Assembly: GCA_018136815.1 (NCBI GenBank)
Contig: CM030934.1
Coordinates: 4,599,587 to 4,663,586, forward strand
DNA: 64,000 nucleotides
Reading direction: 5' to 3'
From: Isochrysis galbana
Taxonomy: Eukaryota > Haptophyta > Isochrysidales > Isochrysidaceae
The notes beneath the pieces are model-generated. The model was not told where the DNA came from and searched no databases. It saw only the letters and a list, made by a program, of their open reading frames with translations. Each line of letters opens with the position of its first letter. The stretch's first letter is position 1. The position numbers and the translations under genes are program-made. Of this stretch, positions 31,998 to 43,561 are shown piece after piece.

Positions 31998-32132
31998 TCA
32001 TGGACTATGGCCCTCGAACACCTGGCGCCGTTGTCTCAGCCATGGGCCATGGGCCGTTCGGGCGGCGCGGTGGGGGGTGGAGCGGGAGAGGAGAGGAGGG
32101 AGGGAAGTGGATGGAAGTGGGGCGCGCTCCAT
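31998..32132 (-). pseudogene. LINE-like ORF1 N-terminal fragment (copy C)
   Basis: A 44-codon frame from ATG 32132 starts MERAPLPSTSLPPLLSRSTP, the third copy of the MERA start. It stops quickly, and a hairpin lies five bases upstream of the ATG. Confidence 0.4.
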
Positions 32133-32137
32133 GACCC

Positions 32138-32152
32138 TATTGTTTAACAATA
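32138..32152 (-). promoter_or_regulatory. Hairpin upstream of retroelement ATG (copy C)
   Basis: TATTG...CAATA stem with a 5-nt A/T loop, five bases upstream of the ATG. Equivalent in position to 2564-2581 and 24658-24675. Confidence 0.4.
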
Positions 32153-32487
32153 CTTGCAGATAGACGGTTGTATTCATGGATAGGCAAGACAAGGTCGTCA
32201 CCGCGCACCCCCCCCCCTCCCCCCCCCGCGCGCTCCCAAAGAGACGCCGTCCATCTTCTCCTCGTCCTCGTAGGCTGAAAATACCACTCGCGACGTCTTT
32301 TCGCCCACCGACGAAGAGTATTCAGAGCTTTCGCTCTCAACCGGAGTGGATTTCGTGGGTGCGCCGCCGCCGCCGCTCTCCCGCTCGGCGCGCCACCCCT
32401 TCTCAGCTCAAAGATCCGCCCTACTATTGTATTCAGACCCTCCCCCCTGCCTGGCGATGTCTACTGGAAGGGGGGGGGATTGAGTGC

Positions 32488-32488
<1 letters not shown>

Positions 32489-32522
<34 letters not shown>
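32489..32522. repeat. 34-base C-homopolymer
   Basis: Uninterrupted C-run about 430 bp upstream of the PP2C start, with the C strand being the coding strand. Confidence 0.95.
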
Positions 32523-32523
<1 letters not shown>

Positions 32524-32950
32524 CTGCGCGCGCTCTCCCGCGATCCCCGTCGTTCACATTGATATTGGTATTGGGTCCGAATAGGAATAGAGTAAGAAAG
32601 ATAGCCGGCAGATCGCCCGGAGTGGGCGGGGGGGGCGTCGAGGGCGCCGCGAAGCAACTTCTCCTCTCGTTTATCCACTGAAGAGATACCCCCTCGGAGG
32701 CTAGGAGAGGAGAGACTCCGGCGGCGGAGACGAGAGGAGAGAGGGGGAGAGGGGGAGGGGGAGAGAGACGAGGAGAGGAAGAGGAGTGTTCGAGAGAGAG
32801 GCCCTGCGCCGGCCTAACCGCCATCCCCTCTGACCATCCACCAGCCCCCCTCCCCCCAATCCCCAGCCCCACCCACCCCCGCCTCACGCGAGACCCACAC
32901 ACTCCACACCCTACCACCTGGCTGGCCCTCACGCCTACCTGCCACAGCCC

Positions 32951-34309
32951 ATGTTCAAGGCTGGAGGGCTGCCGTTCCCTCGCGGCGTGCGCGCTTCGCT
33001 TAGTCAGAAGCACACTTCCAAATCGGAGGACCTCGCGGTCACCGTCGCAGGGCCTGTGAGCGCTGCCTTTGCGGTCTACGACGGGCACGGTGGGCTACAG
33101 GCGGCACAGACATGCGTCAACTCGCTGACACCCAAGCTGCTGGCGCTCTCTTCGCTCGACGATGACGAGGCCATCATCGACGCCTTCTGGGATGTTGACG
33201 CCGAGCTCGGAGTGCGAAAAATTTTTGACGGCACGACTGCGACTGTGCTACTAGTCGCCAACGGCGAGGACGACGACGACACCGTGGGCGAGTCATCAAG
33301 CTCGTCGCTGCACTGTACTGCGCGTCCGCTGCGCTGTGTGCTCGCGCACGTCGGCGACTCAAGCGCCATCCGCCTCAACATGCACTCGGCAAACTCAAGC
33401 GAACTGCTGATCTCCGAAACGACCCAGCACCTTGCCTCCAGTGTAGATGAGCAGAAGCGGATCAGGCATCTCTGGGCGACGCGCAGGGCGCTGTGGGGCA
33501 AGGAGGCGGTGAAGAAGAATGTGCGCCGGAGCTCTAGCGCTGAGGAGCTTATGATATCCGACAAAGACACCGACGGCCTTCGTTCGATTGATGAGTCCCT
33601 CGTGCTTGACGAGCAGACACGGCCGCAGCGCCTAGAGAAGATGCCAAGCATCTACGGCAGCCTTCCCGGCAATACGCCTTACATGCACCCAACACTGGCA
33701 GCCGTATCGGAGGCAGCCATTGCATCTGTAGAGGATGGCCAGGAGCTTAGCCCTGAGTACCTCAGAGTGCTTTGGCGGGCGTTTCGCCGCGAGACGGCAA
33801 TCAACGCCCATGCCCGCAAGGCGTTTGGTGTGCGAATGGAGTCGGGCATCCAGCGGCGCGGCCATGCCCGGGGCCCCTTTGCTATCTCTACAACGCTACC
33901 CAACGGCCAAATGGGCGCCAACACATGCGTATCGCGGAGCATCGGTGATTGGGACGCCGCCCGATCCGTGTTGCCCCATCCGGACATCGAGCACTTTAAG
34001 GTGCCCGCTGGCGAGTTCCACCGTGTGGTCATCGCTTCCGATGGCGTCTGGGACCACATGACGGCGGAGGAGGTGGCCAAGATTGCGCGGACCACGAGGC
34101 GGCGGGCTCGGGTGCCGCAAGCGGTACTCAGCGTGGTGCTCGATCGCTCACGCCGCAAATTTGGCCAACTCTCAGACGACTCGACTGTCGTATGCATCGA
34201 TCTTGATGCAACAGGTGACAATCTCGGCCGCGCCACCCGTGAGACAAGCGTCGATAGCAGCGGTATGCTCTCAATTGATGGCAACGACAAGTGCTGCTCA
34301 GTGCAATGA
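32951..34309 (+). CDS. PP2C-family protein phosphatase
   Basis: A 452-aa intronless protein. PPM/PP2C enzymes are Mg/Mn-dependent Ser/Thr phosphatases. Motifs in order: VYDGHGG (D44, metal ligand), GTTATVLLV (~94-102), LAHVGDSSAIRL (131-142), VSRSIGDWDAARS, VVIASDGVWDHM (metal Asp) and DDSTVVCIDLD near the C-end. All core aspartates are present, so it should be active. Between the VGDSSA strand and SRSIGDWD there is about 110 extra residues, with a basic/Ser-rich, possibly regulated part (KKNVRRSSSAEELMISDKD). The N-terminus before the domain is short and no signal peptide is seen, so a cytosolic or nuclear phosphatase is likely. ATG 32951 is the first in frame that keeps the domain whole. 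Confidence 0.88.
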   Translation: MFKAGGLPFPRGVRASLSQKHTSKSEDLAVTVAGPVSAAFAVYDGHGGLQAAQTCVNSLTPKLLALSSLDDDEAIIDAFWDVDAELGVRKIFDGTTATVLLVANGEDDDDTVGESSSSSLHCTARPLRCVLAHVGDSSAIRLNMHSANSSELLISETTQHLASSVDEQKRIRHLWATRRALWGKEAVKKNVRRSSSAEELMISDKDTDGLRSIDESLVLDEQTRPQRLEKMPSIYGSLPGNTPYMHPTLAAVSEAAIASVEDGQELSPEYLRVLWRAFRRETAINAHARKAFGVRMESGIQRRGHARGPFAISTTLPNGQMGANTCVSRSIGDWDAARSVLPHPDIEHFKVPAGEFHRVVIASDGVWDHMTAEEVAKIARTTRRRARVPQAVLSVVLDRSRRKFGQLSDDSTVVCIDLDATGDNLGRATRETSVDSSGMLSIDGNDKCCSVQ

Positions 34310-36412
34310 CACTGCTATCGCCTCCCCGCAGTCGGCCCTTTCTTGGTGTCTCGTATTCTAGATCGCAGTGCACATTGCCGTCGCCGCCCCCTTCCCCCCG
34401 ACATAGAGAACATACACTCGTGTTCCTTGCTGTTAGCACGCGCCTTCTGAGTTGTGCCGGCGAAAGATACTCGCATGGCATGCAACTTCTGCATGGCCGG
34501 GTTCCTACTCAATACCGCATTCTCCGCACCCCGTTCCCTCCACGGCTCTATGCCGGCGCTCCTGCGGCCTGGGGTATTGTCGTAGCAGGCAATCCGCACA
34601 GTTTGTGTAGCCGCTCTCCGATGTCAGTCTTTGGCTCACTATACCGACATCCATCCCGACTCACCGTTGCCCAGCTGCCCAATGACCGCAAGGACTCTCT
34701 TTGCGGCTCTCCGTTGGAGTGCAAGAAGGGTGGGATGGTCCACGTGGGAAGAGGACTGCCGGCAATGTACTCATATCCGCAGGCAGTCACAGCAATCCAC
34801 TCATACTACGTTTTGTGCCGTGGCAGAATTTTCTCATCTCCGCGACAACGCGTCATTAGCACGTACGCCTGCAAGACTTGCGACTACCTGTCCATTCATC
34901 TTCAGAAGTTCCATGCATAGCGAGACTTGGGTGATGCTGCTTGCCTTGCATTTTCCCCGTCAGTCTGCGCGTGTGTCGGTGTTCACGGCTCGTGTGTGTT
35001 CTACTAGCTAGTTCTTTGGCTAGCTCCTCTAGTACGTGCGATGAATGTTCAACCGCTATTTCCATCTCCTACGTCTATGTTGCTGGGCGTAGCGAGACGG
35101 AATTGGCTATGGAGTGTAGTACTAATAATGACGCTGAGCATTAGTGCTGCTACTCTCACTAGTTTTGCACCAACACGACGCCAAGCCACGACGCACATGA
35201 CCGCACCAAATCCCGAGGCGCACAAACAGAACTAAGTACCTGAGTACCTGATAATACCTCTCCCCCCCCGCAACAGGCCCCCGGCTCCTATGAATGAGTT
35301 AAAATAACTGAGCGTTAGTGCCCCTACACCCACGAGCCCGGTGCTATCACGACACCCCTCAGCGCACCTGCCCATACGCCTTGACGTGCGCTCATGCCAC
35401 AGACCACAGCGATACATACACGCGTATGTACGCGCCTTGCCAAAACTCCAAAACTCCTGCCGCTGCAGCCTCCGCCGCTGCGGCCCGCCGCTGCAGTCGC
35501 CGCGGCGCCAAGCCCCCGCATCGGGGAGGTTTCGCCCTTTTATGATCACCAAGTAGTTTTATGATTTTCTAAGTAGTGTCGTTGTCGCCATGCGCGCACC
35601 CTGGCCTGCTCTCAGAGGTCCTCTGAGTGGCGATGAGCGTGAGGGCGCTCCCAGAGGCAGAGGGCCAGCAACCAGCAAGGGCAGCTCTGGGCTCAGGGGG
35701 CAGTGGAGGCTGGGGCTCAGCCTCTAGCACGGAGGCAAACAAAGGTACCGGATCAAGGCAAGCCGCCTCAGCCTTCTCGTGCAAGTTCATCTGATGCCCT
35801 TTGCAAAGGGAGGAGTGCTGTCATGCTGTCATGACCATGTGCGCCTCATGCGCCGCAGCGCATAATCCTCGGTCGCGGGATGTCAGCAGGTCAGTCGGTG
35901 CACGTGCTCAAGGGAAGATGATTTGCATGAAGCGCCACTCCAAGCGGCTCCGCAACTCCTTCCGACATTTGGTACAAACATGAAGTGGTGGGACCAAATA
36001 ATGAAAACTTCTCGCTTCTAAGGCAACCCTCATGCTCATGCGGCGAACAAAGGGCCCGCGAAAGCCAAGTAATTTTCCTGCTAAAATCTTACATCTGTTC
36101 TCAGTGCGTGCGGCATGCTGTCTACGCAAAATCGACCATATTTCCACGTTCATTTTGACAGCACAACTCCTTGTCACAGCCACATGCACTCTATGCCAAC
36201 GTAAACTACACTACGTCCCACCCGTAGTAGTAGCCATACAGGAAGGTGTAGTATGTATTCTACTTCTAGCTTCTAGCGGTGTCCAGTCACCGACGATCGA
36301 GCAAACACCTTCCTGTCCGCCGTGATTGTGCCTGAGTGCAACAACGCGATCGGCACTGAATAGAGCGTGGGGACTAGCCCAAGGTAACAGATGTGAGGCG
36401 GTGTCCGCCTCA
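34310..36412. other. Spacer with R1 copies
   Basis: No supported gene over 2.1 kb. R1 copies lie at 35136-35201 and 35310-35432. Short frames (e.g. 35569-35790 on the minus strand) lack family features. Confidence 0.4.
35136..35432 (+). repeat. R1 dispersed repeats (two copies)
   Basis: A diverged copy at 35136-35201 and a good copy at 35310-35432 (GAGCGTTAGTGCCCCTACAC, GCCCGGTGCTATCACGACAC). Together with the pair at 5.4 kb this shows R1 often occurs in tandem. Confidence 0.65.
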
Positions 36413-39097
36413 CTACTTTGGAAACTCGATACCTTTGACAGACCGCAGCAACACGACGTTTTGGTCGGAGCAGCGCGTGGCCACCGCTACGCCGTGCGAG
36501 AGCTCCAGGTTATGCTGTGCTCCGATGAAGTCAGCAAAGAGAGAGCGCTCCATCCCTGCGTGCACACCCCACGTGCCTGGTCCCCACGGTGTGACAAGCT
36601 TGCCGTGGGGTTCAAATATGAAGCCGGGCACGCCACCCCATGCCCAAGGCGACTTGTTGAGAGCCTCGAGCACGACAGACGACCCTGCGTCTGCCTCGTT
36701 CCAGAAGCGACCAGCAGGAGTGCATGGGGCAGGCATCGAATTTCTAGTATCGGATGGGGACAGCGCACGCAGTGTCGCTGTATTGCCATCTACGAAGGCG
36801 GCAGACGCGGCACGCATACGCACTGGTGCGTCGGTGTGGTAGTTCACATTCACAAGCACGGGTTTTTTCGAGGCGTATGCTTGCAACACCTGGCGTGAGA
36901 GCACCTTCGAATTCGCAAAGCACAGGTAGTTCATAACTCGTAGGATTGCTCCCGGGTTCACATATTCATTCCGAGAAGGCAGCCACAGCTCGCGCGAGAA
37001 TGATTCACGCTCAGTTGTGGCGATCATCAACGCGATGTCTGAAGCCGAGCCCGAGTGCACGCTTTCTCCTGCTGCTCTTAGGCGTTGCGCCATACGGTCG
37101 GCGAGCGAAACGGTCTCAGGAGTCGGTGACGCGTAGAATAGCCGAGGCTCATATCCGACAATGCGCGACCCATGGCAAAAGCGAGTAAAGCCCATGGAAG
37201 GGTCATCAATGACGTGATTGTATCCGTAAGCAGACGGATCGTCCCAGCCCAAACTCATCGCTTCGATGTCGGCGTCCCTGTACAACGAAGCGAAAGGATT
37301 AGAGATGAAGAGAGTACTTGCAGACGAGACAAAGACAGCGAGTCCGGCCTCAAGTAGACCTCGCAGCAAGAGCCAGCGCATTTCGGCCACGCGCGCAGTG
37401 GGGTTGTCTGAGTGCGCAGGAAGGAGCGCAGAGACATCGATGACAGGAATAGTTCCTGTGTCGCCAAGAGCGTCGCTAAGGCCCGCGTCGGCAGCACCCA
37501 CGACAATATTGGTGACACCTGCATGCGCCGCCGACGCAAGCATCAGCCGCAGCGCTTCTGTGTCCGACAGCTCGGCTACTACGAACAGGATTTCTTCTCG
37601 CCCATTCGTCCGTTGGGCAACTCGCCTTGCGGCGGCGCACAAAGCGTCTCCACTCTTGCATTCCGCGACGGCTAGGTAGTGCAAGTTGACGCCAACTCCG
37701 TGGATAGATGGTAGCACAGGGCAGCCTTGGTTGAAAACGGCAATTGCGTTCCGAGTGTCGCCCCCTGAGACAAAGCCGTCGTTGATGGAGTGCAGAAAAT
37801 TCTTCTCGAGCTCTGGAGCGGGCACCACCGTCGTAGGTTCACCACTGAACACTTCCAGCCCTTGGGCCTGGCCCAGGTGCCAGCGGTTATAAACGGCATC
37901 CATCCGAGGTTGTTTGGGCTGGTGATAATTGGCGTGCACAACCACCGGTTTGTGCGTCGCCACTTGCGGCTCGATCCGCATGCGTCGGAAGACTGTTTTG
38001 GAGTTAGCGAAACACCAGTAATTTAGTGCGCGCTTCACAATCCCAGCAGCGTGATGGGCATCGCGAGCCGGTCGCGCAACCTCCTCGCCGAAGGCGGCCT
38101 GGTCCCATGTCTTTGGCTCATGTTCCATCCGATATGCAAGAATTGTCATCAGCCGCAATGACGCGTGCGTTGCTCGAGCATACCACAGACCGGAGTTCCA
38201 AGCGGTGATGCGCATTGCAGGGCGAAAGCGGCCAAAAGAGCCGAGGCTCGGATCGTCCAGCTCTTCCATCCAGCCATAAGCTGAGCCGTCGTCCCAGCCG
38301 TCAGTGGTGCCCTCGATGTCAGCGTCGCGCCACAAGAAGGCGAAGGGATTCTGAAGGTAAACCACGTCAATGTCTGACATCAGCACTGAGACGCCAACAG
38401 ACAGGAAAGCGCGCACAAACTTAAACTTTTGGGCTGAAATCTTGTGAGAACCCAGCGCCTTGTCAGGCCGCGCCCAGCACGCCACGCCCTTGCTCTTGAG
38501 CCACTGCGGGAGCTGGTCGTCGATTGCGACAATAAGCATGTTGCGTATTCCGGCGAGCCTGTTCGATTCTATCCACTTGTCAAGCTGCCCGCGCACGGCC
38601 GAATTCGCGACTCCAACGAGCACCTCTCGGTTCACAGCCGCTTCCTGTACAGCATCGCACAGCTCCTCATTGCCAGCGCAGTTAACGGGCCAGTCCTCGC
38701 TGTCAGCCTGCACGACCAAGTCTAGTCTACGCGATGGGAGAGTGCGCTCGTGCCGTGGCTCGCATTGCACGTCCTCCTCGCCATGCAAACGATATGGCGC
38801 CACTGCCTCAGGCCCAATGGCACCCGCTCCTCCCATCGGCACCGCCATCTTGACCTCATGGACGGTAGGGATGGCCGAGGCGACGATTGCAGCCGACGGT
38901 GGTGCCGATGACCACGCGCCCTGCGTGCTCTTGTGCTCCGGCTCGGGCGGCACGACCTCTCCACCAAGGAGTGAAGGGCGTGCTGGCAGCACGACGGTCC
39001 TCGGCGACGAGGGGAAGAAGAGCGTATGCGAGACCAGGAGAAAGAGGGCGGTGAAGACGAGGAGGAGGCAGGAGGACTTGCGGTAGAAGCCGGCCAT
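36413..39097 (-). CDS. GT77-like glycosyltransferase with tandem domains
   Basis: An 894-aa type II membrane protein from ATG 39097; residues 9-28 are a membrane anchor (SCLLLVFTALFLLVSHTLFF), so the rest should face the Golgi lumen. Two homologous Nucleotid_trans (PF03407) domains follow, about 126-420 and 465-770. Domain 1 has VLMSDIDVVYLQNPF with the metal-binding DXD at D242/D244, RDADIEGTTDGWDD, NSGLWYARAT and the WDQAAF box (331-336). Domain 2 keeps the frame (NPFASLYRDADIEAMSLGWD) but has SSASTLF in place of SDIDVV, so both DXD aspartates are Ser (S592, S594), and the WDQ box is lost. One active and one regulatory or binding domain is inferred. Residues ~790-894 are a further conserved-looking C-terminal module (GGVPGFIFEPHGKLVTPWGP). 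GT77 enzymes add arabinose, xylose or galactose to wall or extensin-type glycans. It diverges from the gene at 40179. Confidence 0.82.
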   Translation of the reverse strand: MAGFYRKSSCLLLVFTALFLLVSHTLFFPSSPRTVVLPARPSLLGGEVVPPEPEHKSTQGAWSSAPPSAAIVASAIPTVHEVKMAVPMGGAGAIGPEAVAPYRLHGEEDVQCEPRHERTLPSRRLDLVVQADSEDWPVNCAGNEELCDAVQEAAVNREVLVGVANSAVRGQLDKWIESNRLAGIRNMLIVAIDDQLPQWLKSKGVACWARPDKALGSHKISAQKFKFVRAFLSVGVSVLMSDIDVVYLQNPFAFLWRDADIEGTTDGWDDGSAYGWMEELDDPSLGSFGRFRPAMRITAWNSGLWYARATHASLRLMTILAYRMEHEPKTWDQAAFGEEVARPARDAHHAAGIVKRALNYWCFANSKTVFRRMRIEPQVATHKPVVVHANYHQPKQPRMDAVYNRWHLGQAQGLEVFSGEPTTVVPAPELEKNFLHSINDGFVSGGDTRNAIAVFNQGCPVLPSIHGVGVNLHYLAVAECKSGDALCAAARRVAQRTNGREEILFVVAELSDTEALRLMLASAAHAGVTNIVVGAADAGLSDALGDTGTIPVIDVSALLPAHSDNPTARVAEMRWLLLRGLLEAGLAVFVSSASTLFISNPFASLYRDADIEAMSLGWDDPSAYGYNHVIDDPSMGFTRFCHGSRIVGYEPRLFYASPTPETVSLADRMAQRLRAAGESVHSGSASDIALMIATTERESFSRELWLPSRNEYVNPGAILRVMNYLCFANSKVLSRQVLQAYASKKPVLVNVNYHTDAPVRMRAASAAFVDGNTATLRALSPSDTRNSMPAPCTPAGRFWNEADAGSSVVLEALNKSPWAWGGVPGFIFEPHGKLVTPWGPGTWGVHAGMERSLFADFIGAQHNLELSHGVAVATRCSDQNVVLLRSVKGIEFPK

Positions 39098-40178
<1,081 letters not shown>

Positions 40179-42128
40179 ATGGCTGGCGCTCAAGAGGGCG
40201 AGTCGGCGCTCGAGTTCATTGAGCTCGTCGCGGACGAGGAGGGCGTAGGGCCGACGACTGCGGACGGCCAGCCGGGCCCAAGCGGCGCGGAGCACTGGAG
40301 CACGACGCGTCGTTTCCATAGCACGGCGAGCCTTGAGCTTGCCTTACATGAGGAGCTTATCGACTTTGCAGAGGCCTACCGCCCAACGCGTGCTGAGCAT
40401 GCGGCGCGTGTCGATGCGATCGAGCGGCTGCGCGGACTTCTCGCTGGTCTGCCCTCATTTGCATCTGCGACGGTGCATTCTTTTGGCTCCTTCTCCACAG
40501 GAATCTACCTGCCGACCTCTGACATCGACCTCGTGGTGCTAGACTCGGGTAGATTAGACAAAGCCGATCAAGTAGCCGGCCTTCATGAAATTGAAGCTGC
40601 TTTGCATTCGGCTCCGTGGCGCGCAGAGGACATCGAAGTCATTGGCACCGCCAAGGTGCCCATCGTCCGATACATGGATGTGGAGAGCGAGCTTGCAGTT
40701 GACGTATGCATGGAGACTCGCGACGGGCTCCGCAGCTCAGCTCTGGCACGCAAGGCTGCTGAGCGGTTCCCTGCATTCAGATACCTGGTACTCGTGCTCA
40801 AGCGCTGGCTTATCTCACGAGGTCTCAATGACACTTTCACGGGCGGGATCGGCTCCTTTCTCCTCTCACTGCTTGTCATTGCCTCGTTGCAGCAGCCTCC
40901 ACTCCAGGAACCCCCGCTGCCCAACACCGAACACAACCTCGGCCGTTGCCTGTTGCACTTTTTTGAGCTATATGGCATGCGACTGAACACCACAGCTGTT
41001 GGCGTTCGGGTCGCCGATGGCGGCCGCTTCTTCAACAAGGAGCAGCGCGGCTGGTTAGATGAGGATCGGCCATGGCTATTGTCCGTCGAAAATCCCATCG
41101 ACTCCACACACGATGTTGGTGCTAACGCTTACAATTTCCGGTCAGTGCGCCGCGCTTGCGCATTCGCATATTGCGCGATCTTGGCCGCGGGCGCACGTCA
41201 ACAGAGAGGAGACGATGTGGATCGTGTCGTTGGGCGCCACGGCACAGCACGCGGATTTGTGCCCTGGCATGAAGGGTCTTCAAGCAGAAGCAAGGCCGAG
41301 GTACAGACACGACTGTGTCTGCTGTCGTCCTTCCTGGATATTGAGGATGAGATGGGTAGACGTTTTGAAATCCATGCCGCGGAGGCGGATGAGCCGCTCA
41401 CCCGCTTCCCGGCGAACGAGGATGAGTCCGTCCAACGTCGCTTCACGGAAAACAGTGAAGACGAGAGCCAAATGGAGAGCCTTTCTTCAACACCACAGAG
41501 TGAGAAGCGACCGCTGCACGAGGATGACTTGGACGAAGATGACGGCGACAAATCGGAAGGTGAAACTCTGGAAGAGAGCTTGTCCAGACTTTCTGAGCTG
41601 AGCGACTCTTGTGGTGAAGACGGTAGTGACACGGAGGTGAGCGTTGGCAGTTTATCTCGCTCTGCGCCGAAAGTGGTCTCTCGTAAAGCGTCGATGGGCA
41701 AATCGCCACCTCATGAGCGACAGCGCCTCTCAGCCACGGCAAAGGAACGAACAAAGAGGAAGAATGGCATCGGGCCGGTGCGTGCTATTCGGAAAAAGGC
41801 CAGCGCATTGCTGAAAGTTAGCTCAGGTGGCGCTTCCAAGAAGAGGGCGGACAAAGAGCTTTCGACCGGTGCTCGTTCGTTGAGCGCCACCGCCTCAAGG
41901 AATCCTACGAGCAAAACAAAAGTAACGCCTCGAGGCGAGGATGTCGTGCTTAAAAAAGCCAGCCCCTCACAAAGAAAGAGAAAATTGGGAAATTTGAGTT
42001 CAAACAGCGACCCGTCGAGAACCTCCGGAAGGAAACAGATCACTCCATCGTCGAGAAAGCGTACTCAAAACCAATTGAAGGGTGTCACGAAACGTGTGGG
42101 TCAACGACTTCCCACGCAATCTAAGTGA
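40179..42128 (+). CDS. Trf4/PAPD5-type non-canonical poly(A) polymerase
   Basis: A 649-aa intronless protein. The nucleotidyltransferase core starts with VHSFGSFSTGIYLPTSDIDL: helical GS motif at G103-S104 and catalytic D115 and D117; the third Asp is D175 in SELAVDVCME. The central domain follows (RYLVLVLKRWLISRGLNDTF, GGIGSFLLSLLVIASLQ) and then the nucleotide-recognition region with NLGRCLLHFFELYG and DPTHDVG-like VENPIDSTHDVGANAYNFR. This order is that of Trf4/5 and human PAPD5/7, which oligoadenylate nuclear RNAs for exosome decay as part of TRAMP. Residues ~400-500 are acidic/Ser-rich and 500-649 basic (SRKRTQNQLKGVTKRVGQR), suggesting nuclear localisation or RNA binding. The family's C-terminal tail is variable, so this is normal. 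Confidence 0.88.
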   Translation: MAGAQEGESALEFIELVADEEGVGPTTADGQPGPSGAEHWSTTRRFHSTASLELALHEELIDFAEAYRPTRAEHAARVDAIERLRGLLAGLPSFASATVHSFGSFSTGIYLPTSDIDLVVLDSGRLDKADQVAGLHEIEAALHSAPWRAEDIEVIGTAKVPIVRYMDVESELAVDVCMETRDGLRSSALARKAAERFPAFRYLVLVLKRWLISRGLNDTFTGGIGSFLLSLLVIASLQQPPLQEPPLPNTEHNLGRCLLHFFELYGMRLNTTAVGVRVADGGRFFNKEQRGWLDEDRPWLLSVENPIDSTHDVGANAYNFRSVRRACAFAYCAILAAGARQQRGDDVDRVVGRHGTARGFVPWHEGSSSRSKAEVQTRLCLLSSFLDIEDEMGRRFEIHAAEADEPLTRFPANEDESVQRRFTENSEDESQMESLSSTPQSEKRPLHEDDLDEDDGDKSEGETLEESLSRLSELSDSCGEDGSDTEVSVGSLSRSAPKVVSRKASMGKSPPHERQRLSATAKERTKRKNGIGPVRAIRKKASALLKVSSGGASKKRADKELSTGARSLSATASRNPTSKTKVTPRGEDVVLKKASPSQRKRKLGNLSSNSDPSRTSGRKQITPSSRKRTQNQLKGVTKRVGQRLPTQSK

Positions 42129-43561
42129 GCAAATTGCCGGGTTCGTAGTGTGATCGCAATTCAAGTCGCCACGATTTCTAAAACCTTGCGTAGCCAGATC
42201 CAAGAGGTCTTTCGTCATTTAATGGCCATTTTAACACTCAAAATCAAATGAGGAGTTCAAGGTCAAATGAGGTCTAACGCTTCATTAACGTCGTTCAAGC
42301 CGTGGATACCTATGCGTGTGTCATAGAATGGTGACATTACTATGTGTGTGGAGCAGCTGGAAGCTCAAGCGCACGTTGGCCATATGGATACCGTATGCCT
42401 ACAAATATGCGCGATCGCACCCACATGCCATGTGTCCAAAAACGTTAGGACGATCCCTTGCTGTCTGTGGCGACCATACGCCTTATATTATTGCGCCTCT
42501 TGCATTAGTCGATGCTAGTGAAAATAACCTGAAATTCGGGGCTAGCGCCTATATGTATATACACGCAATCATGTATATTGATTTAAGGGCTGCCAGCTGT
42601 CGGCGCGCCGCATGCGCGTGCTAGGCGCGTAGGCGAACAGGCTGTCTTTTTTTTTTGTTTGCGGGTCCTCCTAGATTCGGATTCAATGCCCGAAATATAT
42701 CCAGTCTTTCGAAAATTCTGGTTGTGGATGGGTACCATGACAGGTGCCATGAGTCCTCGCGGTACCGGCCCACACAACCTGCGCCAGGCCAGCTTGGACA
42801 GCTTGCTGTGGGTTATATGTTTGAAGCGGGGCGCAAGCAAGATATTGCTCAGGCGCTGCGGGTCAATGGCTCCACCGAGCTTGCGACACTGCAGGAAGCC
42901 GAGGTCGGATTCGGCACTCCTTGCGACCCTCATGCTCCAACTAATGCTGCCCCAGCTGCCACCTGCTCAACTCACCGCTTCGCCACCTCTGCCCTCATAC
43001 GCCGCATGGGCGCCCAAGAGAATTAAGGCGGAAGGGGAAATCCCGATCAAGGTCAACCACAACCAGAGGGTGTTGTGACACCCTGTGTCACTATTTCTGC
43101 CCGGAAGCGACCGAAGTACTCACGCGCCAAGCATGTGACATGTGAGTCTCTTGGGCACGTGTGAGGGCGCGGGGTACGCACGGATTGAGCGAGGGCAATC
43201 TCATCGTTCAATAATACATTGATCGGAGGCTTCGTGCTGTCGAGATATCGTCCAATGAAGACATGTGAATGGTAAAGAATCAAAATGAAATTCCCAACAC
43301 CCAATGACCGCGTTGCTGCCAACATGCGCACGAATCATTGATGCATCCTGGATCATGCGCAGGCACAATTTGCTCTTCTCAAGGAATATGAACCATGAGT
43401 TCAGCATTGGCCCAATTCCAAGAGTTTCACAGGATGTCGACGCCACCTGATTCTCTTTCATTCACCTTCAATGAATTTTGATGGAAGCTTACTGAAAATC
43501 AGCTTCCGTGAACGAGCATGGACATGTACATCACATGCTACATGGAGCGCAACAAAGAGCT
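42129..43561. other. Spacer
   Basis: Overlapping frames at 42655-43078 on both strands have no recognisable features and shift frame relative to each other. Nothing supported. Confidence 0.35.

Noticed and set aside
33076..34290. Antisense frames opposite the PP2C gene
   Set aside because: GC-rich coding DNA yields long antisense frames; the sense frame holds all PP2C motifs.
34310..34920. Extension or second gene after PP2C
   Set aside because: Frames are short, shift relative to one another and have no family features.
42655..43078. Possible gene on either strand
   Set aside because: Competing frames of similar length, no motif, no splice-supported continuation.
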